DNA from: Stereocaulon alpinum
Lineage: Eukaryota; Ascomycota; Lecanoromycetes; Lecanorales; Stereocaulaceae
Assembly (NCBI GenBank): GCA_018257865.1
Contig: JAEUBA010000053.1
Coordinates: 160,824 to 224,823 of the forward strand
Length of the DNA: 64,000 bases
Reading direction: 5' to 3'
Shown: piece after piece, positions 49,179 to 60,999 of the stretch
How positions within the stretch are numbered: the stretch's first letter is position 1
Layout: the number at the start of each line of letters is the position of its first letter
Translations under genes and position numbers: made by a program
The notes under the pieces: model-generated
What the model saw: only the letters and a program-made list of their open reading frames with translations
What the model was told of the DNA's origin: nothing
Database searches by the model: none

Positions 49179-50461
49179 TCAAAGTCGTGATTTTACGAAA
49201 GCCTTTATGGCAGCAGCCTGCTCCCCGCCACCTCCCATAGCGTCCAGAGTGGGCATATCATGCCATTCACCTTCAGCGATAAAGACCGTAGTGTTCTTGT
49301 GCACAGCCTAGGTAGACGATAGTCAGCTCTTTCCTTTTTCTCTACCACCAAGCCTCCACATACCTTGAATTTCTCGCCCAGCTCTCGAATAGGATCAACC
49401 AAGATCTCATCGGCACCTCCACAGATCAAGATCTCCCTGACCACACCCTCAAGGCCATGCCACCAGTCTTCTGGAGCGGACAGTGGCTCATTATACGCAT
49501 CCCTATCCTTCCCGCCTAGAAACGATTCGGACCACCTGTCACCAGCAGCAGGAGGCACGAGATCTTTGTTCTCATTATACGTCCTGCTCGGGTAGTCCAT
49601 CCGGAACGTACACCATGGCGCCAATAGTATCGCAGCCCCTAATCTTCCTCCACCTTCTAGCTCGAGCGGTGTGATATCTTTATGCGGATGCATCAAATGG
49701 CTCAACACACCAATTGCCAAGTTCGCGCCCGCAGAGTCTCCACCTATAGATATGTTTTCGGGCTTGAGATGTAGATTCGAGATCATGTAGCGGACGCATT
49801 CGACGCCTTGGCGGAGCTGGTGCGGATAGGTTTTGTGTGGGCTAAGAGTGTAGGAGAGCATGAGGACTGCGAGGGAGGGGCTGGCGGCCGAAACGAGAGA
49901 GGAGGCGAAGGTGAAGTGGGCTGGGTTTGGGGGAAGCGCGTAACCGCCACCTGAAGAGGAGAGATTCAGTGTCAGTAAGTTGGGGAGGGCAGATCGAAGC
50001 GGACCATGGAACCATAGTAGAATCTTGTCGGCGGAAGGATTGCCAATCCAGTAGGCTTTTGTGCCGTCTGCGAGGGTGATGTTTTGAGGCTTGAAGCCTT
50101 CCTTCTTTGCATAGGCGGGGTATGCTTCGTCAACTGAGGGGTTTAAAGCTCTGCCATTCTGGGCTCAGTTTCTGGTTCCTCTCCTGCCAATTTAGCGTAT
50201 CAAGGCTCACTGTTGGTGTCGTGTAGTGGTGTGTTTCACCAAGCTCCGAATCATGGCAAGCTTGACATGATTTCCGTACTTTGCTGATCCAGCGCTACCT
50301 CGAAAAGGGGCTATGAGGGCGGTGAAAAAGCCGGTACCCACTGGTGTACATCAGCACGGGAAGAGTGACATCTGCGTGTGCGTGATCTTACAGGCGCGAA
50401 TGATAGCAGCGATAAGGACGGCTTTTTCCCACGAGGAGAGTTTTGGTTTTTCGTAAGTCAT
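49179..50461 (-). CDS. alpha/beta hydrolase, hormone-sensitive-lipase-like esterase
   Basis: Predicted 353 aa; exons 50461-50392, 50340-50211, 50150-50005, 49950-49364, 49307-49179. Oxyanion-hole motif HGGG at 115-118 (split by an intron), nucleophile GDSAG with serine at 188. The acid residue is likely in ADEILVDP, and the histidine is in GEWHDMP near the C-terminus, which is reached only after the last intron. This is the catalytic triad of the HSL/carboxylesterase-lipase class. No cleavable signal peptide is clear; the N-terminus has one moderately hydrophobic stretch. Substrate unknown: relatives act on short-chain esters or on secondary metabolites. All phases agree, so the model is firm. 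Confidence 0.87.
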
Positions 50462-51868
50462 ATTGTTTCACCTCTTATATAGAGAAGGGGTGCAAAGAGA
50501 ATTTACAATTGCGCAAACGGGACAGCGTACACAATCGTGTACGCTTCAATGCAAAGCTGAGCCGTGTGGAAGGAGGAAATGGGAGAGCTCTTCAGCTGAC
50601 GAAAGACCGAGGTACTTTGACCCCGCAACCATCCCTGCATATGGTCTACGACTTTAGGCCTGGACATGCCCAAAATCTTATGTAGGCCACTGTACTTGCC
50701 TCGCTGATTCAACAGTAGTGTCATGCTTAAAGCCTTATGTCCTCCCGAATTTGGTGAGCTAAGAAGTACCCATGCGAAGTACGCGAGGGCGAAGTGTGGG
50801 ATGGCGGCACGAACATCCCAGGCTAAATCTTGGCATTGGAACCGCGTTGCGGTTGATGACCTCTTCTCCCTTCGCCCAGAACTGCCGCTGCCATCTATTC
50901 TCAGTCCATTGTTCACCAATAAATTGACCAGAAGAACAAGGCCGTGCTAAAACTCATGACTGGGCTAACAGCAAGGCGCAGCAACTGACAAGGCCCCTGC
51001 ATTCTTGAATCTGCATTCAGGCGACTCGGTAGATCATGACCTTGGCGTAGGAGGCCGTTGGCAGTACTGAAGCTTGCAGAAGCCTTTTCTGTGAGGTTTG
51101 TGGCTCTCTGCAGAAGTGATAGCTGTACAGCTGTATACAGGGTGAGCCGAGGTTATGATCACTGTTCTCGCAGGACTCTTCTACATTTCGGACAAATCTG
51201 TCTTCTGCGTTCCCTTCCACCTGCACTACTTTATGAACGTCCGCAACTGCAGTGGATTCTTCTCGGTGCTTCGTGGTTGCTCAAATATTTCCGCTTTGCC
51301 CGTCGTCATACAGTATGCATACATGGTAAGCAGTGCAAGTACAAGGATGACAAGTAGATCCAAGCACCCTCGGTTAGCAGTAAGGCTTCATGTTATTGGT
51401 TTCCCAACCAACCAAACAATATCCAGGTAGGCATGTGGGTACAACAAGGATTCTGTAATCCATGAAGCCCCTCCAAGGAGCCATTCGTTGCACAAAGCTC
51501 CAACTCTTGTCATAACCATAGCAACCAGAACACTGTCCGCGAAGCTGTAGGTGCCATAACGGACATGTATCGGTTAAGGGATACCTTCGGAGACCGTCAT
51601 CAGTCCATGTGGATCTGCAACAAATGTAGGCGAGACTTCCACCAACCCACAATTGAGAGATCGCGTATGCGCTATTTTGGCAGCATATGTCAATGCTTAG
51701 TCCTCACATCTGACCCCCTAGATCTCTGCGCGCCAATATACCCTGGCATACGCCTAGACAAAAATCAAGGTGTTCTATCCTCCACTGGGTGTTGAAAGGT
51801 CTTTCCAAGTCGACAGCCATCCTAAACTGCAAAACCACAATCCCTACACCAGTCTTCTCTATCTCAAA
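50462..51868. other. intergenic region without supported gene
   Basis: Short frames on both strands (for example 50503-50919 minus and 51058-51357 plus) show no family motifs, no plausible splicing partners and ordinary composition. Confidence 0.45.
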
Positions 51869-53135
51869 ATGTCACTATCTCCAGAAGGCGTAGAGATGGC
51901 CCAAAGCCAGAAAGATGGAGATCCTACGCTACAGCAGAGCGGACTTGAACATGATGCTCAAATGCGCGAAGAAAAGCAAATCTTAGCGGACGCCAAGCTT
52001 ATTGCTTTTCCACGCAGCAATTATATTGACCTCCTATCAAAGCTCGGGAAACATGCAGCTTGGGTGCTCAAGGTGTTGGTAATAGCCCGGAACTATGTAA
52101 GAGGCCTCGAAAAAAACTACGATGATACCCTAAAGGCGTATTTCCAGCGAACATGTAATAATCCTTCGGTATGGCATTGAGTCGCCGTTATGATTCTGTT
52201 GAGAACACACCAATCTATCATAGGCCACCATGAACTACGATCACCTGAACTACAATCACCCTCTTTGTGAGCAACTTCGTGCTGAAGTTTTCGACTTATC
52301 TTCAAAGAGAACTTTCCATTTCCACGGCAGCAGTCACACCAGCGTCACAGACTATCAGACGGAGGACTGCTCAACTTCTGGGCAAGCCTATGCCATATCC
52401 TATGCTACGCCACTCATCCTCGGAATCTATAGTTCACCTTCTCGCAGAAACTGTATTAGCAACATAACAGCTTATTGGTGGTAGGACTACTCTATTCTTG
52501 AAAGAGCCTTTGCCTCACCCTGCACTGGGCCGCTTGTCCTTGGACTGTCTTGCATGATCGCCGAAACACTTTACCGGGTTGTAGCCATTGTCTTCAGCCT
52601 CTCACTGTCTCTCGTCACCCACATTCTCATATCGGTGGTCTTCAGGTTAGCGTCGCGGAAGAGTACAGCCCTGGCACTCGCTAAGGCTACGATCCTTTGC
52701 CTTGATGTCGTAGCGTTCGCAGTGGGAGAAATGGTCAGATTAGGGGTTGTACTACGAAGCATCAAGGCTGGAAAACAGAACTTTTGATTTCTTGTTTTCG
52801 AAGAGATGTATTACAGCCCAGTAACGATACCAATATACAACTTGATCGTACGAGTGTTTCTCATGCAGCTATCCATCCCAGGATCCTACCAACACAAGAG
52901 CCTACAACGACTCTCTATCTGGACTGGATCACTAATATGCAGAGTTTACACTTTGCTCTGTCTTGTTGCCTGGAAACGAATTAAAGCCTCGAACGGCGCT
53001 GATGTGCAATTGACGATTGGTGGGTGGGAGGTACACTTCATGCCAGTATGGTTTACTTTGGCCGCGGTTATCCTTACGACCACCATCACAATATTGAGGA
53101 CACCCTTTGTGGAGCAAAGGCTGCTGTCGGAATAA
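51869..53135 (+). CDS. unrecognised multi-pass membrane protein, hand-built four-exon model
   Basis: I do not recognise this protein. Model: exons 51869-52168, 52224-52452, 52507-52748, 52806-53135, giving 366 aa. Exons 2-4 lie in one frame and are broken only by two stops. Each stop can be removed by a short in-frame intron: 54 nt (donor GTATTA) and 57 nt (donor GTACTA), both with AG acceptors of modest quality. The first intron (GTATGG ... CATAG, 55 nt) is the best. The N-terminal 100 residues are charged and helical. From about residue 180 there are several hydrophobic stretches (VVAIVFSLSLSLVTHILISV, ILCLDVVAFAVG, VWFTLAAVILTTTITIL). The alternative is a decaying gene with two nonsense codons. 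It ends 26 bp before the RIP-affected block. Confidence 0.4.
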
Positions 53136-54297
53136 CGTCGCTCCGCTCCGCAACTAGCGGCTTGGCGCCAACTCCTAGATAAAACACCATAGCTTAGCTA
53201 GCTAGATTTAAGACAATCCCCAGTTTACTAAGCCTAATAGACACCCTGCGAATCAGGTTATCTGGGGTAGGTAATAGGGGATTAAGCTACCTACTAATTA
53301 GTACTACCTAGCAGCTAGGTTCTACCGATACTAATCAGTTATCGACCTTAGATTAGCAAGGTAAAGAAAAATTTTAACTATAATACTAAACCTTATCTGT
53401 AATACTAAGCCTTAACTACGACGCCTAACCTTATAATAATATAACCAGCTACTGAAGAGGACGAGGGAATAATAATATTATTAGGAATCGTCCTTAAGGA
53501 CCCTAAAAAGTCGTTAGCCACCGCCTTAGATATATTTATTAACGGAATAATAAGTTACTACTAAAACTGTAAGGAAGAAGGATACGATTAATATATTAGC
53601 TTTATAGAAGACTTCAGCGATTAGGACGAAGCCTTATTTAAGAAGGTATATAAAGAATCGCTACGAAGCCTTAGGGACCTACTACTCTATTATAACGTCT
53701 ATATTCCTAAGGATAGGACCTATATCTATAAGTAACTAGCTAAGCTAGCAACTTAACCGTAGTCTAAATAGCCTATAAACGTACTAAAGCTAGTAAAGAA
53801 GAAGTCTAACGTTAACTCTACTAATAACTCTAACACGCCTAGTACGCCTACTATAGATAGTAACTCTAATACGCCTAGTATACCTACCTTAGCTAAGACC
53901 GAAATACTAATTAGGGCTAGTACGCTATTTAATATAATATAATAATAACGCTTTTAGATACCCTTCTAAATAGCCCTAATTAATAGTTTTAAGATCTATA
54001 ACGCTATCGCTAATTACTAGGAGTAAGGCCTTTCCTAAGAACTTACCGTATTAACTAAGCTCTATACGGAAGAGATAAAATATAATAGAAGAAGCGACGC
54101 CTTCGACTATAAGCTAAATATATTCTTAACTACCGTCTCTAACGCTAGGATACTATTAACTAAGCTCTATATAGTATTTTAATATATACTAAGCGGCGAT
54201 ACGCTTAATTTCTATTTTAGTAATTAATCTTCCTTCTTATTAATAAATCTAGACTCGCTGCGAATTACCTTTAAAGGGAACTTTAAAGGAAGAGAAT

Positions 54298-54407
54298 TAT
54301 AAGGCCTACGGCTATATATACCCTATTAGGGGGTTACTGCTAAGCGCGTAATACCCCCGTATTAAGTCTTTTACCTTAGCGCTTTGGCGTAGTAGTAGGA
54401 GCTTATA
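54298..54407 (+). repeat. 5' LTR of TRIM-like element
   Basis: 110 bp; differs from the 3' copy at five positions, all transitions, with this copy in the RIP-mutated (T or A) state at each. Confidence 0.88.
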
Positions 54408-54557
54408 ACTATATTACGCGCTAACCCTAGGGCCGCAGTAGCTTATTAACTAGGTCTAAGTACTATCCCTCTAGGGGTAACGCGGGGTTAACGTACTTTA
54501 TATAGCGTAGAGGGTCGGGGTTTAAATTACGCTATATATACGATTACGAGCGCCCGT

Positions 54558-54665
54558 CGCCTAAACCTACCTACTTTAGCAGCTGAGGCCCGCAGTGCTT
54601 AACGCCTATAACGCCTAAAACCTACCTACTTTAGCAGCTGGGGCCTATAGTACTTAGCGCCTATA
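54558..54665. repeat. tandem duplication (about 54 bp twice) inside the TRIM
   Basis: Two adjacent similar units share CCTACCTACTTTAGCAGCTG and CGCCTATAA with a few transitions between them. Confidence 0.75.
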
Positions 54666-54718
54666 AGGTACCTATACCCTAGATCTTAGGGGACTAAGAT
54701 TCTAGGAAAGGGGATAGT

Positions 54719-54828
54719 TATAAGGCCTACGGCTATATATACCCTATTAGGGGGTTGCTGCTAAGCGCGTAACACCCCCGTATTAAGTCTTTTACCCTAG
54801 CGCTTTGGCGCAGTAGCAGGAGCTTATA
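54719..54828 (+). repeat. 3' LTR of TRIM-like element
   Basis: 110 bp; keeps G or C at the five positions where the left copy is mutated. Confidence 0.88.
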
Positions 54829-57250
54829 AGAATACTAAATCGCCCGCCTTAATAAATAGAATAGTATATCCTTATAACTGTTTATTAACTATAATAAAGA
54901 TAAAACCTTAACGGAGTACTTAGACGCTATAATATTAAGACTAAGAGAACTATAATATAGTCTAGACGAAAACCTTTATAGGGATAGCTTTATCTACTAG
55001 AAGATAATTACTACTTATAAGTCTATACCTACCTATAAGATCGTCTATTAAAAACTACCGGATACTATATAAAACCTTATTTAAGACCTCCGATTATCTA
55101 TAGCCTTATAAGACCGTCGTAGCCTATTACCGCTAAGCGAAATAATATATACAGACCGCCGCTACTGAAACTATAAATCTAGCAGTCGTAACTACGAATC
55201 TAGCAGTCGCAGCTAATCTAGATATCTAAGTAAGTTAAGATATAACTCCGGTAATTCTAGTAATTCGACGAATAAAAAGCGATACTTTATCTATAAGAAG
55301 GAAGGATACTAGTTAACTAATTACCCTAAGGAAGAACGCTAACGCAGCTTTAAGTAATACCTTACTAATATTAAAGGCGAAAAAGAAGAAGATAGCGAAG
55401 GTAGTACTATTAAAGATACTACTAACGATCTAGCTAATTAAGATAATAATAAATCTTTCCTAATATCTATAGGTGCTATTAACGGCAAGGCTGTATACTA
55501 AAAGCTAGCTAATTAGGCGACTTTATACGCCGTTATAAAGGTACTATCTATCTAGGATAATATTAATATCTAGGGAGAAGCACCTCACCGCCCCGCTAAA
55601 AGATACGGCGATAACTACTTCTACGGCCTTATAATTAATACTAGCGCTACCTATAACTCGTTAGTAGGCTATAGCTAATACTTAGTACTACGGCGTAAGT
55701 AAAACGTTAGTATTAATACCGATAAGGCTGGCAGTGCTAGATTCAAATTCGGTATTAGCGACGCCTTATTAAAAGGTACTATTACCGTCTAATTACTAAT
55801 TAGTATTATCGAATTCTATATTATTAACGCTAATACGCTATTCCTTCTCTGCCTACGAGACCTCAACTAGGTAGGTTTTTATTTTAATAACCTTACTAAT
55901 TACCTAATCAGCGGTAATAGATAAGTCCCTATTATACGGCTATATAGTTACCTATTCCTTATATAGGGAACGTCGCTATTAAACGCCTATATTAACGCCT
56001 ATACTAATAATAGCGGTATTACAAGTAGCTAATTATTAGAGTAAGACCTTAGACGCCTATACCGCCGCTTTAGGCACCTATTAACAACACGCCTAGCACG
56101 CTTACTAAAATAATCCGGCTACTACTTCGACTAGAAAGCTATTTATTAACTAGGTAAGTTCTACTTAACTTACTAGAAATATAGAAGATTACTAGGAAGG
56201 TTTAAATTTACTATTAAAAACGACCTATAATTTAATTATTTAGTAATAATTAATATTATATATCTAGATAGCCCTACCGCCTTAGTCCTATATATAGTTA
56301 ACGAGGCTATACGCTTCCAAACCGCCCGCTTTCTAAAAGATATTTTAGCGGAGACGGTCTAGGATACACTAAGGGCCTGCTGGATTAATACTTATATTAG
56401 ACTACTAGATATACTAGTCTACGACGCTAGCAAGTAATTTATTAGCACCGAATTCGCCTCTAAGGTAAGAGGGATAGTAATTAAATTAAATTACGTCCCT
56501 ATTAAAGTATACTACTTAATTAGTCTAGTTGAACGCTACTACGCACCTCTTAGGCGTGCGTATAATATTATCTAAGAAGACCTGCTACTACTAAGTAAGT
56601 AATTCGTCTTATAAATTACTATTAAGGTAATTAACGACACCGCTAGACCTAATAGACTAATACCTATACTACTTCTATTTAATACGTTTCTAAAGCTTAC
56701 TGAATTAGACCCTATATACCTATTAATTGCGGAACGAGGTAAGGCTATTAAACGCGTAATAAAAGAAGCGTTAGAATTATTAGTAAAAAGAGACGTTACT
56801 AAAGCCTTACGCTACCGTAATAGTCTATAAAGCGACGTAATTCTAGATACTCCTATTAGTAGTAACGTCCTAGTATAGCGAGAAGGTAAAGGATAGAAAG
56901 GGCCCTACTAACTACTCGCTATAGATAACTAAGCCTATATAGTTAAACTTAGTAGCAACCCTATAACCTTTCGAATTATATTAGTTAAGCCTTACTTAGT
57001 TAAATTAATTAATAAAATGCCTCCTATAACTTAAGTAGATCTACCTACCGAAGAAGTTACTACTATACGCTAGAATCCGTAGCGATAGCGATACCTACCT
57101 ACCTACTACGCTCACCTTACTAATAAGGAGCTTTTAGATATTAAGCTATTAATAAAGCTTTAGTTAGAAGGCGCTATTCGATCGCTAAATAGCTATAAGA
57201 TAGCAAGTCCTCTTTTATATAGAGCTGCGTAGCGGCTAGGCACGCAATTA

Positions 57251-58335
57251 CTATTACAGGTTTAATAGATAGGTGAGTGCGAGTATAATTTATAGATTAC
57301 TAGTAGAGCTAATAACTAAGGAGGTAAGAAGGAATTCGAGGCGTATATAATTCTTTAAGTCCCTAGCTAAGCCCGCTTACTAAGCGTACTAGGAACTTCG
57401 CCTAATATACTAGAAACCTACTAAGTATACTAGGCCTAGTACTAATATTCGCCTTCCGCTTTATAACTATCCTCCCCCTTAGGAGGTTTAGTCCCTAAGC
57501 CTTAATATAGGTTAACCTTAGTAGTAGTAATATTACTACTTATAGGCCTAATACTTATAGAGCTTACGACCCTAGTAACGTAGTTATTATAACTTAGTAT
57601 AAAGTAGTAGCGTATTACGGAATAGTAGCGCGTTTCGCGAATTACTTTACTTTTAAGGTAGCGAGCGCAGTAGCGCGTTCCGTACTTACTAAACCTTATA
57701 GTAATTTATCTAGTCTTCTTCCTACTAGTAAGTAATATTAAGCTTCTAATAATAATAAGTATTTATCTCCTAATCCTTACGTATTATTAAGTATCGGTAT
57801 TAGTAGTATTACTATAGTAGCTTAATATTCTTACGGTAGTAGGGTAGCTTACTTACTAAGGTATTTAAATCTAGTATATTAATCTTAGTTAACTAAGTAT
57901 TATAGCCTAATATAGCGATCTTGCGAATCTCCTAATACTGCCTTAGACTGCTACCTTCTTCTTAACTCTTAAATACTTACGTAGCTATAGAAGGAATATA
58001 CTAATAATATTAGTAGTACTATCGCTATTAACCCCTTACTACTATAGCCCTTTAGGGCGTTTCTTACCTTCGCTACGTACGTAATTAATTACTAAGTAAG
58101 GAAGAACGCGAAGTTTAGCTAATAGTAGGTATAGTAGCTTCTCCCTTACCTAAAGCCGCCTCCTTACCTCCTACCTTACCTAAGGCTACCTCCTCTCCTA
58201 CCTTACTACCGCCTCCTATTATAGGGGCTCTTATATTACTACTACCTCCTCCTCCCGCTCCGCTAGCTCCGCTACTACTAGGCTAGGGCTCTACCCCTCC
58301 TAGTAAGTATTCTATATCTAGTAAGAGGGGGAGAA
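57251..58335. other. RIP-degraded DNA, not assigned to a domain
   Basis: TA-rich and full of stops in all frames. No reverse transcriptase, integrase or RNase H block is recognisable. The last 200 bp are C/T-rich with a Pro/Leu-type reading (LLPPPPAPLAP) on the plus strand, like the tail of a polyprotein. It ends in the purine tract AGAGGGGGAGAA (58324-58335). Confidence 0.5.
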
Positions 58336-58700
58336 TATAAGGAATTATACTAAGGTATCTATAGCTTGCGCTTACTTATATTATATATAGGCTATTACTT
58401 AGATCTTAGACGCTATATACGTTCGACTAGGTAAGGGTAGCTACTAACGTAAATATAGTAGGTACTTATAGGGGGGGTACCCCTATAAACCTAATATCGC
58501 GCCTACTTCGTTCGCCCTTACTATATTTTTAGCTACTACTAGCCTAGAAGTTCGCGTAGCCCTTTAGGCCTAAAAAGGTAAGAGTTATTTAGCTTTATAT
58601 ACTTAGTACGGCTTAGCTAATAAGTATAGCTACGCTTATCGCTACCTATCCCCTACCTCCTACCCTACCTATACCTATCCTATCCCCTACCTGCCTTACA
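58336..58700 (+). repeat. putative LTR (3' LTR or solo), about 365 bp
   Basis: Begins TATAAGG (TGTAAGG before RIP) and ends CCTTACA, a matching inverted terminal pair. It is immediately preceded by a polypurine tract, as expected for the 3' LTR of a plus-strand element. No second copy was found in the window. Confidence 0.45.
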
Positions 58701-58989
58701 GCGGCGCTTACTAGCCCTTTAGGGTTAAGTATTTAAAGTAAGTTATTACTCCGTTTAGGCCTATATAGATTAGGCGTGCTAATATTAGGTAGTTATACTT
58801 AGGTACTTAGGCCTTATAGCCCTCTACTTTTTCCTTATAGCGCTTATCGCTACTAATTAGCTTTCGCCCTACGGGGCTCTTTTTAATTCTCGTATATACT
58901 TTTTATATAATTAAGTAGTTATACCCTTTAGGGCTAATAGATTTACCTATAAGTCTTATTTTAAGTTACTAGCTATCCCCTCTTTTATA

Positions 58990-60700
58990 GCCTACCTTAT
59001 CTCTTACTTACTTATAATATAGGGTCTCGCTATACTATAGTTACTTACTTACTTACTCGCTTAAAATCCCTAATAGAGTCCTTTATATTACTAAGAAACT
59101 CGACTAGTTTCTATAAATCCTTATAAGGGTAAGTATCCTTCTACTTAATAAGATACTTAAGGTAGCTATTATTAGTCCTCTTATCTAGTACCTTATTAAC
59201 TTTCTATTCCTCTTCGTTATTAATAAGGACTGCTTATGGCTTTAGGTCGTCGCCTTATAAATACTAAGGCTTTAGTATTAATATATAGAATACTAGATAA
59301 ATCCTACTATATTTAGTAGAAAGCTCTAATTTATATACTTACTTACCTATCTTCTCTAGTACCTTAAATAGTCCTAGTTACCTATAATTAAGCTTCTTAT
59401 TTAGGCGTAAGGTATATATATTTATACTTTATAATAGTACTTTATTACCCTCCTTAAAGGTTATAGCTTTATAGTTACTATTATAGTACTTTACTTACTA
59501 CTTAGTAGCTTACTCCTATATCCCTTTTAAATACGATCGGGATTTATATAACTATTCTACTCGCTCTATAGTAAGTAGCGCCTCCCCTTCTAGGCTTCTA
59601 CCCTTAGGAGTATTACCTAGATCTACTATATAGCCTATTAGTAGGTCTTATAGGGTTCGCTTAGTACTTACGTATATACTATTATTATATACGAATATCG
59701 CTATTAGTAGCAATTCCGGCTAATTATCCTACTTATAGTTATAGTATACTTATAGGTAGTATTTAAGTACTTAGTTCTACCTCTTAGTCTAACTATCTAT
59801 TTAAGGGTAGAACGTAGTGCTAAGCTTATACTTCGCACCTAAGTACTAGTAAAGCGTTATCTAGAACTTACTAGTAAATAGCGAGCCTTAATCCGTAATT
59901 AATTCTTATATTATATCTTATAGTAAGAGGAATTCCCTCTATATTATATCTACTAGGCTATCTACTATTAAGTCTTTTATAGTTACTATATATATTATAT
60001 ATTTCGTAAGCTTATCTACTAAGACTAAGATTATATTATAAGTCTTTCCTATATATACGTCCCTAGTAGGGGGTATATCTATAATAAAGTCTATTATTAT
60101 AGTATAGAAAGGCGTTATACTACCTAGTAGGATTAAGGTTAGTTTACTATATAGCTTATAGTAATATACTTATACCTTCTAATAATCTAAGTAACTACGA
60201 ACGTACTCTCTAATATTACCTATTATACTAGGCTAATAATATTTAGACCTAATACCTTCTTCGGTACGCTTATAACTAAAGTATCTAGTACTAGAGTTAT
60301 TATAATTTATATAAAGGATCTCTTCCTTTATTACTAGGTCGCTTAGTATATAAACTGCTAGGCTATAACTATTACGATCCTAATCTAGGGGTCTTTAACA
60401 CCTTACTAGTCCTTTATTACTTACTAGTATTTATATACCTTAGCCTAGATTCGGCCTAGGTCTGGCCTAGATTCGGCCTAGGTTTGGCCTAGGTCTAACG
60501 CTAGCCCCTTTTAGCTTTAGCGTAGCGCTTAACTAGCGCTAGGGGTATTTAGGCCTATAAGCTCCTAAGCTCTTACTTCTTTTCTTCTTTATTCTATTTT
60601 CTAGATACTAAGCGTAGCCTATTAGCTAAATCCTAATACAAGGTAGTTTTCTTTAAAGCTGCCTTCTCCTATAATTACCTTTAGGCGAGCTATAATATAA
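58990..60700 (-). pseudogene. Gypsy integrase-chromodomain fragment, RIP-degraded
   Basis: On the minus strand, from high to low coordinates: an H2C2-type zinc-binding region near 60.3-60.1 kb; the integrase core with DIPPTRDVYIGKTYN, LVDKLTKYI, REF, ELITD and SLFTSKF near 60.1-59.85 kb; LSTTFYP slightly further; then GLFKVLEKIGK ... VYKLELSTKYS near 59.4-59.3 kb and a chromodomain-like stretch (KVNKVLDKR, YLIK-KDTYPYKDL) near 59.2-59.05 kb. This is the 3' half of a Gypsy chromovirus-type element. RT and RNase H are missing on this strand. Confidence 0.8.
60444..60498. repeat. minisatellite, five 11-bp units CCTAGRTYYGG
   Basis: Five consecutive units alternate between CCTAGATTCGG and CCTAGGTCTGG/CCTAGGTTTGG; the fifth ends in AA. 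Lies upstream of the minus-strand Gypsy fragment. Confidence 0.85.
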
Positions 60701-60999
60701 AATAGGACTAATACCCCCTCCGCTATAAAGCGTTATATCTTACCTATTCTTTTAGACTAAGGCTAAGCTTAGCGAGCTACCTATTAATAAAGAGTACTAC
60801 CTACTTAATAAGTAGGTACCTACTAATTAAATAATTAGTATATCCTAAAGAAAGCTAGATCCCTATTTTTTTTAAAACCCCTAACTACTTTTACGTTAAT
60901 ACTTATATTCGAAAAACTCTAATAACACGCGTACTACTATACTCGTATACTACCTTATAAGAGTATATACTAAAGTATACCCCCTAACTAGCTAGGATT

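Larger units (their letters stand above)
54298..54828 (+). mobile_element. TRIM-like non-autonomous LTR element, 531 bp, nested in Copia gag
   Basis: Two 110-bp direct repeats flank 311 bp that cannot encode a protein. The repeats have inverted ends TATAAGG ... GCTTATA, which without RIP would be TGTAAGG ... GCTTACA. A purine tract (AGGAAAGGGGATAG, 54704-54717) precedes the right LTR, which sets the plus orientation. Exact 5-bp target duplications AGAAT lie at 54293-54297 and 54829-54833. Joining the flanks restores a gag-like reading of the host Copia. Size and lack of coding match terminal-repeat retrotransposons in miniature. Confidence 0.88.
53162..57250 (+). mobile_element. RIP-degraded Copia-type element fragment (gag-protease-integrase), 5' LTR not found
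   Basis: Composition changes sharply just past the preceding gene. The block opens with TTGGCGCCAACTCC, which resembles a primer-binding site, not an LTR start. Plus-strand landmarks: gag-type text at 54.0-55.2 kb, interrupted by a small nested element; zinc knuckle region with NYPKEER near 55,280-55,345; protease-like FLLCLRDLN near 55,840-55,875; the GAG-pre-integrase block LRRLYRRFRHL near 56,050; integrase text with WINTYIR and VERYYAPLRRAYNII near 56,380-56,575. Reverse transcriptase is not recognisable downstream, so the element is partial or rearranged. Stops are dense and mostly explained by RIP. Confidence 0.75.

Noticed and set aside
50503..50919. 138-codon minus-strand frame upstream of the hydrolase
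   Set aside because: No recognised motif and no supporting splice structure.
54298..54828. CRISPR-like reading of the two 110-bp repeats and the internal tandem units
   Set aside because: Repeats are LTRs with target duplications in a eukaryotic retroelement context; no regular repeat-spacer pattern.
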